Source of the DNA: Synergistaceae bacterium
GTDB lineage: Bacteria; Synergistota; Synergistia; Synergistales; Aminobacteriaceae
Direction of reading: 5' to 3'
DNA length: 14,298 nt
NCBI GenBank assembly: GCA_017475805.1
Contig: JAFVEW010000290.1
Location: 1 to 14,298, forward strand
In this document: positions 6,312-13,875 of the stretch, one piece after another
How positions within the stretch are numbered: the first letter of the stretch is position 1
Layout of the letters: every line of letters begins with the position of its first letter
Notes under the pieces: generated by a model
Told to the model about the DNA's origin: nothing
The model's input: only the letters and a program-made list of their open reading frames with translations
Database searches by the model: none
Program-made: the position numbers and the translations under genes

Positions 6312-8648
6312 ATGGTAGAAGTTTTCATTAAGTACAACCCGTACAAACTTGAAACGGACGTTGAAATCAACGGAAAAGCAGTCAGAGAAAACAGCCGTCT
6401 TAAAAGAAAAGAAAAGCGTTTGCAGGAATGGATTGAGGAATTGCCCGACATTCTCAAAGAAGAATGCAATGACACAAATTATCATATTGTATTTCATGGC
6501 ATTTCTCCTGACTTTGAAGATTTGCAATTCGTTGCAAACAACGCAAAGAGTAAAGGCCTTAATATCTCCTGCGAACACGAAGCCGTAACAGAAACGGGAG
6601 ATAAGATACCCGTAATTGAAAAGATTTTCGAGGACATTCAAAAAGGCCCGTTTGATGAACTAAGACAGCGTGATTTAATAAACGCTTTTGAAAGTGCAAA
6701 AAACAGCGAATTTCATGTCGATGTCATTGCAACAATGAGCGCAGGAAAATCTACCTTAATAAACGCTTTACTTGCTCATAAACTTATGCCTTCAAAACAG
6801 GCGGCCTGCACGGCAAAAATCACTGAAATTAAAGACCGTGATGAATTAGGAGATATCTTCAGTGCCGATGTTTACAACAACGATCATGAGCGTATTGAAC
6901 ATTTGGAGAATCTGACCTATGAAGATATGCAAAAACTCAATGACACCGAAGAAGTTTCCAAAATCAAAATTGAGGGCGATATTCCTTTTGTTGCGTCAGA
7001 AGATGTTTCACTCGTGCTTGTTGACACGCCCGGTCCTAACAATTCACGCAATGAACAACATAAGATGGCAACTTATGAAATGATTGGGCAGTCATCAAAA
7101 GCTCTCGTGCTTTATATTCTGAATGCTGCACAGCTTCAGACTAATGACGACAGCACCTTGCTTGACTATATAGCTAAAAACATGAGTGTCGGCGGAAAAC
7201 AGTCAAAAGACCGTTTTATTTTTGTTGTTAATAAACTTGATGATTTCAAAACAGGCGAAGACAGTGTAGAAAAAGCCCTTAAAAACGTTAAAGATTATCT
7301 TGAAGACAAGGGAATAAAAGACCCTAATATTTTCCCTGCTTCTGCTTTGACTGCTTTAGAAATAAAAACGGTCTTGAAAAATGTCAACATGAACGGCATA
7401 AAGAATCTCAAAGATTTCTACAAATCAGATGATGTCAATTCACAAGAAATTTTGGACGACCCTGAAATTGAAGAAACTGTAGTAAAAGTATGTAATCTCA
7501 ACCGTAATGATGAGAAGCACCTCGAAAAATATGCTCCGTTAATTCCAAGCCTTAAAAATGAAATTAACAGCATTTTGAAAAAGGCCGACAATGATAATGA
7601 TTCTAAAACGGAAGCCCTTGTTCATAGCGGTATTCTTTCAATCGAAGCGGCTATAAGATTGTACGTTGAAAAATACGCAAAGACGGCAAAAATTAAAAAC
7701 ATTGTCGATACTTTCAACCAAAAATTGGAAACCGCAGAAACCATTGAAAAACTCAATAAAGAAATCGCGTCTAACAAAGATTTTGCCGATAAAATTAAAC
7801 AACAAATCAGCGTTATTGAGCGTGAACTTGAAAGCGGAGAGAATGCGCGGAAATTTGAGCAGGAAATTTCAAAAATTAATTACAAACAAGATTTTTCCGT
7901 TGTTATCAAAAATAAGAAAAATGAAATCCAAGCTGAAAAAACTAAAAAACTTGAGGCTTCAAGGGGAAAACTTAATAAACAACAGGCTAAAAATGCTTGT
8001 GAAAAACTTACAAAATTCGCCGAAGAGTTACAGGCAAAAACTGTGGTTGAACTTGAAACCGCTATTTTTAACCACGTTCAAAAAAGCGCGCAGAATCTTC
8101 TCGATCAATACAAACAACGGCTCGAAAATTTAACAGGCGAACTCGAAACCACTGACAAAATTGACATAAAACCGTTGGAAATCATGAAAGGGAATCTCGA
8201 CGTAAACGTTACTGATTTAATCGAAAATAAAAAACTCATTAAAACGGAAATAGTAACAGTGGAACGTCAGAAACTCAACACCCAAAAAGCATGGTACAAA
8301 CCCTGGACATGGTTTCAGGATGAATGGGTGGTGATTAAGGAGTACGAAAACAGGGAATATATCGACGGCGAAGAACTCGCGCAAAAATTTTTAGCCCCGT
8401 TTGAAGAAAATCTCAATACAAACATTGAATCCGCCGAAAAATACGCAACTGAGCAAGCTCAAAGAGTCCAAGAGGCTTTCAAAGAAGAATTTAAGAAACT
8501 TGACGACGTCTTGAAAAACAAACTCAAAGAGCTTTCACAAAAAACTCAGAAGCGCGATGACATAGACAAAGCAATTAAGGAAGCCGACGAACGGCTTCAA
8601 TGGATTAAAGATATTCGCGGAAGAATTGACGCTATTTTGGAAATTTAA
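6312..8648 (+). CDS. Full-length dynamin-like GTPase
   Basis: 778 residues. GTPase head: P-loop ATMSAGKST (140-148), switch I Thr in ACTAKI (after 156), DTPG (238-241, followed by PNNSRN) and NKLD (307-310), then PASALTALE. Residues 1-110 are an N-terminal domain. After HSGILS (438 onward) come long Lys/Glu/Gln-rich helices, with coiled-coil arms at about 460-655 and again at about 690-775. Between them is an aromatic stretch, WYKPWTWF (661-668) and W672. Two helical arms meeting at an aromatic loop match the stalk-and-paddle plan of bacterial dynamins, in which the tip contacts lipid; that reading is inference. TGAGG (6297-6301) supplies the ribosome binding site. The protein is the larger partner of the head-only GTPase and is expected to act at the inner face of the membrane. 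Confidence 0.95.
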   Translation: MVEVFIKYNPYKLETDVEINGKAVRENSRLKRKEKRLQEWIEELPDILKEECNDTNYHIVFHGISPDFEDLQFVANNAKSKGLNISCEHEAVTETGDKIPVIEKIFEDIQKGPFDELRQRDLINAFESAKNSEFHVDVIATMSAGKSTLINALLAHKLMPSKQAACTAKITEIKDRDELGDIFSADVYNNDHERIEHLENLTYEDMQKLNDTEEVSKIKIEGDIPFVASEDVSLVLVDTPGPNNSRNEQHKMATYEMIGQSSKALVLYILNAAQLQTNDDSTLLDYIAKNMSVGGKQSKDRFIFVVNKLDDFKTGEDSVEKALKNVKDYLEDKGIKDPNIFPASALTALEIKTVLKNVNMNGIKNLKDFYKSDDVNSQEILDDPEIEETVVKVCNLNRNDEKHLEKYAPLIPSLKNEINSILKKADNDNDSKTEALVHSGILSIEAAIRLYVEKYAKTAKIKNIVDTFNQKLETAETIEKLNKEIASNKDFADKIKQQISVIERELESGENARKFEQEISKINYKQDFSVVIKNKKNEIQAEKTKKLEASRGKLNKQQAKNACEKLTKFAEELQAKTVVELETAIFNHVQKSAQNLLDQYKQRLENLTGELETTDKIDIKPLEIMKGNLDVNVTDLIENKKLIKTEIVTVERQKLNTQKAWYKPWTWFQDEWVVIKEYENREYIDGEELAQKFLAPFEENLNTNIESAEKYATEQAQRVQEAFKEEFKKLDDVLKNKLKELSQKTQKRDDIDKAIKEADERLQWIKDIRGRIDAILEI

Positions 8649-8663
8649 CAAGGAGGTTTATTT

Positions 8664-9119
8664 ATGCCGGTAACTTCAGACTTCAAAAAAGCAGTTCAAG
8701 AAAAAAACGTCAACCGAGTCCGAATAATGATGAAAGACAGCTTAGTCCGCGACCCGTCATTTGAGGAATTTGACGAAATGAGCCGCGAAGCTGAAAAAGG
8801 CTTTGGCGCAGACACTCTTTACGACAGGCACGATGGAGAAATTTTCAGCACTGATAAATCAGACTGGAATAAAACTTACATGAATAATCAGCTTGTTGAC
8901 CTGATGTCAAATTTCTCACGTGAACGCCTTGAAAATCTTAAAGCCGTTTGCAGTTTCATTTACGCTGACGACATCAGAGCCTCTAAGCAATCACGAAAAA
9001 CGACAGAAAAACAATCAGAATCGCGCCGTAAGAGAAGCAATAATTTGTTTGGTCTGATTATGATTGCTCTTGCTTTGATAATTGCCCTGATTATTTTCTT
9101 AATCACGAAGCATTTTTAA
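8664..9119 (+). CDS. Tail-anchored membrane protein with a small N-terminal domain
   Basis: 151 residues. Residues 1-100 form a soluble, charged domain beginning MPVTSDFKKAVQEKNVNRVR, with YDRHDGE and WNKTYMNNQLVDLMSNFSRERL. This resembles a domain that recurs as a small uncharacterised protein in bacteria; I know no assigned function for it. A Lys/Arg/Ser-rich linker (about 105-125) precedes a single hydrophobic helix (about 127-148) ending two residues before the stop, so the protein is predicted to be tail-anchored with its domain in the cytoplasm. AAGGAGG at 8650-8656 lies 7 bases from the ATG. Its place between the dynamin pair and the HerA ATPase suggests a membrane adaptor. Confidence 0.85.
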   Translation: MPVTSDFKKAVQEKNVNRVRIMMKDSLVRDPSFEEFDEMSREAEKGFGADTLYDRHDGEIFSTDKSDWNKTYMNNQLVDLMSNFSRERLENLKAVCSFIYADDIRASKQSRKTTEKQSESRRKRSNNLFGLIMIALALIIALIIFLITKHF

Positions 9120-9134
9120 GGGAGTAGATAAAAG

Positions 9135-9323
9135 ATGAGTGATACAAATTTTTCGGAGCAGAATCCTCCGAAAGTGGAAGAACATAAATCACTACTTGAA
9201 AGAATACGTGAGCATTATATATCAGTCATGACTGTCATTGGGCTTGTCCTTTTAATTGCTTGGCTTATAGATTTAGGCTTTTGGGGCATATTAGATTTAA
9301 TATTCGATATTTTGTTTGATTAA
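9135..9323 (+). CDS. Small single-helix membrane protein sharing its N-terminus with the ATPase
   Basis: 62 residues. Residues 1-13 (MSDTNFSEQNPPK) match the first 13 residues of the ATPase that follows (MSDTNLSGQNPPK), with 3 base differences in 39. After a charged linker to about residue 28, a hydrophobic helix spans about 31-50, and a second hydrophobic, acidic stretch (GFWGILDLIFDILFD) ends the protein. No signal peptide; probable N-in membrane protein. GGGAG just upstream gives a ribosome binding site 15 bases after the preceding stop. The duplicated start suggests that both proteins carry the same docking or targeting peptide. I recognise no family. Confidence 0.8.
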   Translation: MSDTNFSEQNPPKVEEHKSLLERIREHYISVMTVIGLVLLIAWLIDLGFWGILDLIFDILFD

Positions 9324-9325
9324 TG

Positions 9326-9360
9326 CCAATTTTATATGGCTTTCCAACTATAAAATTTGG
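9326..9360 (+). other. Intercistronic hairpin
   Basis: CCAATTTTATA (9326-9336) pairs with TATAAAATTTGG (9349-9360), with one bulged T. Inside this, TGG (9337-9339) and CCA (9344-9346) can pair around CTTT. It is the only such structure inside the block and lies between the 62-residue gene and the ATPase gene. It is AT-rich and lacks a long U-run, so it is a weak candidate terminator. An RNA processing or stability element that sets the ATPase level separately is equally possible. Confidence 0.5.
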
Positions 9361-9383
9361 TATTTTAAGAAAGGAGATAAAAA

Positions 9384-12300
9384 ATGAGTGATACAAATTT
9401 GTCGGGTCAGAATCCTCCGAAATCTGACTCTCAGACAGAGAAAAAGCTGAGCGAGTTAAAAGAACTCGAACAGCAAAAGCAATTTTTTGAGCAATTAGAA
9501 TCGGCTTTATCGATGTCTAATGATATTGTCTCAAAAAATTATCTGGTGGGGCTTAATCAGCTTAACATTGAATATTTTCCGTCCTCTTCAGAAACCGATA
9601 TTAGCCGTGATTTAAGGCTTTTCAAGATTACTGAAATGGCTTATGAGAAAGACGAGTTCGCCTCTCATAAATTCGCAACGGCTTTTAATGCGTTATCTTC
9701 GATAGATTGCGCCGTCTTTTTGATAATCAAAAGCGATGGACAAAGCACTTCTTTCTATTTGGGAGTACGTTCAAAAGATGAGGCTCACGAAATATCCTCA
9801 ATAAAGGAGACGCTTAAAAAAGCACTCAATGGACAGTTTCCCGGCATTAAAATCGATGATAATTATTCTAATGAGGAAGTAGAAAGATTAATTTCAAGCA
9901 TTGAAACGCATAGTATTTGCGCCGTTTCTTGTGTAGCCAACAACAGGGACAGCGAAAATAAACTTAATTCAGCCTTTGTTCAGGGACTTGAAAAATTTGC
10001 TTTGTCAATGCAGGGCGAAAAATACACGGCTGTAATTTTGGCTAACAGCAATACGAGCGAACAAATTATAAAACTTCGCAATGATTACGAGACTATTTAC
10101 AGTAATCTTTCAATGTTCGCTTCAAAACAGATCAACAACACCGTAAACAATTCGATAAGCCTTTCAGAGGCACTGTCTCAAAGCGAAACATATGGAACAA
10201 GTTGGACAAAAGGCTCATCAACTACTACAAGCCGCTCGACTTCAAAAACTGAAGGGACAAACGAGGGAACTTTGGAAAAGTCCACTGCTGGAAAAGCGGC
10301 ATTAGGGGTAGGAGCGGGATTAGGGATTGCAGCAGTTGCGTTAAGTGCAGCAGCAGTTGCATTTCCGATAATAGCACCATTTGCAGCAGTTGCATCTCCG
10401 ATAATGGCAAATCTTGCACTCCCTGTCGGAGCATTAAGCGGCCTAACTGCAACAAAAACAAGAGGGACAAATTCATCAGAAACTGAAAGCGAAAGTACAT
10501 CTGAGAGCGAAAACGAAAGTCATGGAGTTAATGAGAGCAAAACTGAAAGCAAGAGCCTAACGACAGCCAACCAAAGCGGAACGTCTCAGAGTGTTACATT
10601 TACACAAACCGACAAAAAAATCACCGGCCTTCTTGAAAAAATTGACACTCAATTAAAACGTATAAAAGAATTTGAAAGTCTCGGAATGTGGGAATGTGCG
10701 GCTTATTTTATGGCTGATAAGATTTCTACTGCTGAAATGGCGGCATTATCTTACAAATCCCTGATGAGCGGTGAAAATTCAGGCATTGAAACAAGCGCAA
10801 TAAATTCTTGGCACGAAAGCAGCAGAGATGAACTCATCAAATCAAGAACTTCCAAAGTTGCAAAATACATAAAAAATTTCGCTCACCCTGTTTTCAAGTA
10901 TGAAAGTTCTAACAACGAAATACCTGTAACTCCGTCTGCTTTTGTCAGCGGAAATGAACTCGCTTTACACATGGGCTTGCCTCGTCATTCAGTGCGCGGT
11001 TTCCCAGTTATCGAACACGCGAATTTTGAGCCCGAAATCGTACGTTACAATAATAAAATTTCTGAACATTCGCTGACTCTTGGGAAATCCTTTAATATGG
11101 GCAGTGAAAGCGAAGGTTGTGTTAATCTTGACCGCGATAGCCTGACAATGCACACCTTTATCACAGGCTCGACAGGCTCAGGAAAAAGCAACACAATTTA
11201 CGGAATGCTTAAACACCTCAATGAAGACAAAGTCAATTTCATGGTCATCGAACCTGCAAAAGGCGAATATAAAAATATTTTCGGGAATAACGATGACGTT
11301 TTGGTTTTAGGCACGAATCCGAATTACAGCAAGCTGTTGAAGATAAATCCTTTCAAATTCCCTAAAAGTGTCCATGTTCTTGAACATATTGACAGACTGC
11401 TTGACGTTTTCAATGTGTGCTGGCCGATGTACGCCGCTATGCCAGCCGTTTTGAAATCCGCTATGACTGCCGCTTATGAAACTTGCGGCTGGGATTTAGT
11501 AACTTCACAAAACCGTTTTAAGGAAAAATTTTTCCCGACTTTTGCAGATTTGTTATTTGAATTGTCGCAAGTCATTTCAACGTCAGCATATTCTCAAGAA
11601 ACAAAAGGAGATTATATCGGAGCTTTAAGCACCCGTATAAGTTCTCTCACGAACGGTATTAATGGGCAGATTTTCTGCGCTGACGAAATCGACAGTCAGG
11701 CTTTGTTCGATGGCAACGTAATAATAGATTTAAGCCGTGTTGGTTCTATAGAAACAAAATCGCTGATTATGGGAATGCTTTTAATTCGTTTGCATGAATA
11801 CAGAAGCTCAAACGGCGAGGGAATGAATGCTGCCTTAAAACACGTTACAGTCCTTGAAGAAGCCCATCATTTATTGAAGCGCACAAGCACGGAACAAAAT
11901 TCTGAGGGCGCAAATTTGGCTGGAAAATCTGTTGAGATGTTGTCAAATTCCATTGCCGAAATGCGGACTTGGGGCGAGGGATTTATTATCGCTGACCAGT
12001 CGCCGAACGCCTTAGACCCGTCAGCAATCAGGAATACAAACACGAAAATTATCATGCGTCTTCCCGATGAAGCTGACCGCAGAATGGCAGGAAAATCAGC
12101 GGCATTAAAAGATGAACAGCTTGAAGAACTTTCAAAACTTCCGGGCGGAGTTGCGGCTGTTTATCAAAATGATTGGTTAGCCCCCGTTTTATGCAAAATC
12201 AATAAGTTTGAAACAAGCACGAAAAAATTCGAGTACGTCCCGGATTTAAGCGAACAGTTTAATGAACGTCTGCTGAAAAATGCCATGATGAAATTTTTAT

Positions 12301-12725
12301 TGAAAAAGAGGCTTCCAGACAGTGCAGAACCTGACATCGAAATTATCGAACGCGGTTTGAAAAAACTCCCGGTGCATACAAAATTAAAGCTCGCTTTAAT
12401 TCAAAATGTCAAAGAGTATAAACGGGACGGAAAAATTGCGTTATGGGACGAAGAAAGATTTTCCGAACTCGCAAAAATCGTTACGGATTTGATATGCGGT
12501 AAAGAACGTCTCGAAAAAATTATCAAGCCGGATTCGTCAGCTCAGGAAGTTCATGATTTGTTACGCCAAGAAGTTAACAGGTACGTTTCTGAAATGTCGC
12601 CCGCTTTGCAAATTACGATTTGCCAATGCTTAATGAAAGATTATTCACGTACTGACGGCACGCGCTTAAATTTATACTCCGAGTGGCGCGACTACGCTGT
12701 TAAGAGAGGAGCTGAAATTAAATAA
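9384..12725 (+). CDS. HerA/FtsK-superfamily ATPase with a hydrophobic hairpin
   Basis: 1113 residues. The ATPase core has Walker A GSTGSGKSN (595-603), Walker B VTVLEEAHH (821-829) and a later motif EGFIIADQSP (865-874), followed by NTNTKIIMRLPDEADR. This is typical of the HerA/DUF87/VirB4-like motor family, which forms ring hexamers that move DNA or protein. The N-terminal 250 residues are an unassigned domain. At 257-300 there is a Ser/Thr-rich stretch, then a Gly/Ala-rich hydrophobic segment at about 303-355 long enough for two membrane passes, then a Ser/Glu-rich stretch (about 358-400). The C-terminal 160 residues are helical. AAGGAG (9371-9376) precedes the ATG by 7 bases, and the stop overlaps the toxin start by one base. 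Coupling to a toxin gene and the hairpin suggest a membrane-bound motor, possibly for toxin export. A DNA-handling role remains open. Confidence 0.93.
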   Translation: MSDTNLSGQNPPKSDSQTEKKLSELKELEQQKQFFEQLESALSMSNDIVSKNYLVGLNQLNIEYFPSSSETDISRDLRLFKITEMAYEKDEFASHKFATAFNALSSIDCAVFLIIKSDGQSTSFYLGVRSKDEAHEISSIKETLKKALNGQFPGIKIDDNYSNEEVERLISSIETHSICAVSCVANNRDSENKLNSAFVQGLEKFALSMQGEKYTAVILANSNTSEQIIKLRNDYETIYSNLSMFASKQINNTVNNSISLSEALSQSETYGTSWTKGSSTTTSRSTSKTEGTNEGTLEKSTAGKAALGVGAGLGIAAVALSAAAVAFPIIAPFAAVASPIMANLALPVGALSGLTATKTRGTNSSETESESTSESENESHGVNESKTESKSLTTANQSGTSQSVTFTQTDKKITGLLEKIDTQLKRIKEFESLGMWECAAYFMADKISTAEMAALSYKSLMSGENSGIETSAINSWHESSRDELIKSRTSKVAKYIKNFAHPVFKYESSNNEIPVTPSAFVSGNELALHMGLPRHSVRGFPVIEHANFEPEIVRYNNKISEHSLTLGKSFNMGSESEGCVNLDRDSLTMHTFITGSTGSGKSNTIYGMLKHLNEDKVNFMVIEPAKGEYKNIFGNNDDVLVLGTNPNYSKLLKINPFKFPKSVHVLEHIDRLLDVFNVCWPMYAAMPAVLKSAMTAAYETCGWDLVTSQNRFKEKFFPTFADLLFELSQVISTSAYSQETKGDYIGALSTRISSLTNGINGQIFCADEIDSQALFDGNVIIDLSRVGSIETKSLIMGMLLIRLHEYRSSNGEGMNAALKHVTVLEEAHHLLKRTSTEQNSEGANLAGKSVEMLSNSIAEMRTWGEGFIIADQSPNALDPSAIRNTNTKIIMRLPDEADRRMAGKSAALKDEQLEELSKLPGGVAAVYQNDWLAPVLCKINKFETSTKKFEYVPDLSEQFNERLLKNAMMKFLLKKRLPDSAEPDIEIIERGLKKLPVHTKLKLALIQNVKEYKRDGKIALWDEERFSELAKIVTDLICGKERLEKIIKPDSSAQEVHDLLRQEVNRYVSEMSPALQITICQCLMKDYSRTDGTRLNLYSEWRDYAVKRGAEIK
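10350..10409 (+). repeat. Imperfect 33-base tandem repeat inside the ATPase gene
   Basis: Two 27-base copies at 10350-10376 and 10383-10409 differ at two positions (C/T and A/G) and start 33 bases apart, giving AAVAFPIIAPF and AAVASPIMANL. A partial third copy (GCAGCAGTTGCG) begins near 10329. The repeat builds the hydrophobic hairpin, so that segment probably grew by internal duplication. Confidence 0.75.
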
Positions 12726-13495
12726 TGTGGCGTTTTTTAGAAAAATTTTCTGTCGAAAAACCGCAACAGGGGCTCGAAAAAGCTGTTGATTGGACGAAAG
12801 AAAAAATAGCAGCTCTCGATAAACCCATTGCGACGGAGATGGCTTTTGATAAGTCTGCAGAGAAAGAAGTTTCTCAGGATTCTACGCGCTTAAAAGAAGC
12901 CGAAAGAGATAAAACGGAAGTTGATGAAACAAAAGCAAAAGAAGCCGCTAATGAAATTTCAAATGAAAAATCCGCATCTGAAGTTGATGAAACGGACTCA
13001 ACGGAATTAACCGATGAAGAAAAACAACGTATCAAAGAAGAGAGCGGTTGGTCTGATGAAATTATTGACAACATCAAAAATATGGATCAGTATGAAATAC
13101 TAAAGAATGCTGAATTGATCGAAACTGAAATCAACGGCAAAAAATGCCTGATTAGGAAAGATTTTGACCTTGATTATACCGATCAGGACGGTATTTCTAA
13201 CAGAGAGCGTATTGCAAGAGGAAACGTTCCTTTAGATTGTAAGACTGGGGAACCAATCGAGTTACATCATCTCGGACAAAAGGCAGATTCACCGTTAGTG
13301 GAACTGACAGTGACGGAACATAGAACGGGAGAATATAAAGATGATAAGAAGAACCAATTTTTATGGCACGACAATACCAAAAAAACTGAGGTTCATGGTG
13401 AGGGTAACAACTGGAAAGATGAGAGAGAAGCGCACTGGAAAGCTCGTGCAGCAGAATTAGAATTAAGGAGTGAGGCATATGAAAAAAATAGTTGA
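12725..13495 (+). CDS. LHH-family (HNH/Endo VII type) nuclease toxin
   Basis: 256 residues. The C-terminal half carries the LHH nuclease signature: PIELHHLGQ (177-185, LHH at 180-182), SPLVELTVTEHR (189-200) and FLWHD (212-216), then a His/Trp-containing helix (HWKARAAEL, from 237). LHH domains are metal-dependent DNases known as effectors of polymorphic toxins. Upstream, GWSDEIIDNIKNMDQYEI (108-125) and NGKKCLIRKDFDLDYTD (137-153) form the conserved lead-in to the nuclease. Residues 1-100 are amphipathic then Lys/Glu-rich, with no signal peptide and no WXG motif, so any export would use another route. The start overlaps the ATPase stop, and the end overlaps the immunity gene by 17 bases. This is the classic toxin-immunity order. 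Confidence 0.92.
   Translation: MWRFLEKFSVEKPQQGLEKAVDWTKEKIAALDKPIATEMAFDKSAEKEVSQDSTRLKEAERDKTEVDETKAKEAANEISNEKSASEVDETDSTELTDEEKQRIKEESGWSDEIIDNIKNMDQYEILKNAELIETEINGKKCLIRKDFDLDYTDQDGISNRERIARGNVPLDCKTGEPIELHHLGQKADSPLVELTVTEHRTGEYKDDKKNQFLWHDNTKKTEVHGEGNNWKDEREAHWKARAAELELRSEAYEKNS
13465..13470 (+). promoter_or_regulatory. Ribosome binding site deciding the immunity gene start
   Basis: AAGGAG at 13465-13470 is 8 bases from ATG 13479. The in-frame GTG at 13470 overlaps this site and so cannot be its start. The site is inside the toxin gene, so the immunity protein is made from the same message. Confidence 0.75.
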
Positions 13496-13868
13496 TATTA
13501 TCAACTCTTTACCGAAATTACTGCCGCTAAAACCTGCATCAGATATACAAATAAATGATGCGGAAAATCAGCTTGGGGTTAAATTTGCTGATGAATACAA
13601 AGAGTATCTTTCAGCATTTGGAGCTATAATGGCAGATGGGTTTGAGTTGACTGGCATTGCAAAATCCGAATACAGGAACGTAGTTAATGTTACGAAAGAA
13701 GAACGTAAACTTAACCCAAGCGTCCCTAATACCATGTACGTCATTGAGAATGCTCACATAGATGGGATAATTATATGGCAAGATACTGATGGGCGCGTGT
13801 ATAAAACTCAGTATGACACTGAGCCGGAAAAGATAGCTGAATCAATGGCTGAATACTTAGCAGGTTAG
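13479..13868 (+). CDS. SUKH (SMI1/KNR4) family immunity protein
   Basis: 129 residues from ATG 13479. The N-terminal part fits the SMI1/KNR4 pattern: I..AE.QLGVKFADEYKEYLSAFGA (about 26-49), then FELTGI, YVIENAHIDGIIIWQ (87-101) and DGRVY (104-108), ending in a helix (AESMAEYLAG). SUKH proteins commonly neutralise nuclease toxins encoded immediately upstream, which is exactly the arrangement here. A GTG at 13470 would add three residues but overlaps the ribosome binding site, so the ATG is preferred. The gene overlaps the toxin gene by 17 bases. It is cytosolic, with no signal or membrane helix, and presumably binds the nuclease to protect the producer. Confidence 0.9.
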   Translation: MKKIVDIINSLPKLLPLKPASDIQINDAENQLGVKFADEYKEYLSAFGAIMADGFELTGIAKSEYRNVVNVTKEERKLNPSVPNTMYVIENAHIDGIIIWQDTDGRVYKTQYDTEPEKIAESMAEYLAG

Positions 13869-13875
13869 TTTATTT

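Noticed and set aside
6285..6641. Antisense open frame of about 118 codons over the start of the large dynamin gene
   Set aside because: It lies opposite a well-supported gene with clear GTPase motifs, and its product is a Phe-rich shadow of an AT-rich coding strand.
7666..8133. Open frame of about 155 codons in another frame of the dynamin coiled-coil region
   Set aside because: Lys/Leu-rich product caused by the Lys/Glu-rich coiled coil in the real frame; no start signal.
10225..10500. Antisense open frame rich in Leu and Gln
   Set aside because: It is the complement of the Ser-rich and Ala-rich repeats of the ATPase gene. Its composition follows from that, and it has no ribosome binding site or family resemblance.
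9384..12725. VirB4/TraC conjugation ATPase
   Set aside because: The ATPase core is of the same superfamily, but no relaxase, coupling protein, pilin or other type IV secretion gene is present in the window.
13470..13478. GTG start for the immunity gene
   Set aside because: It overlaps the AAGGAG site that is ideally spaced for ATG 13479, and SUKH proteins normally begin near that Met.
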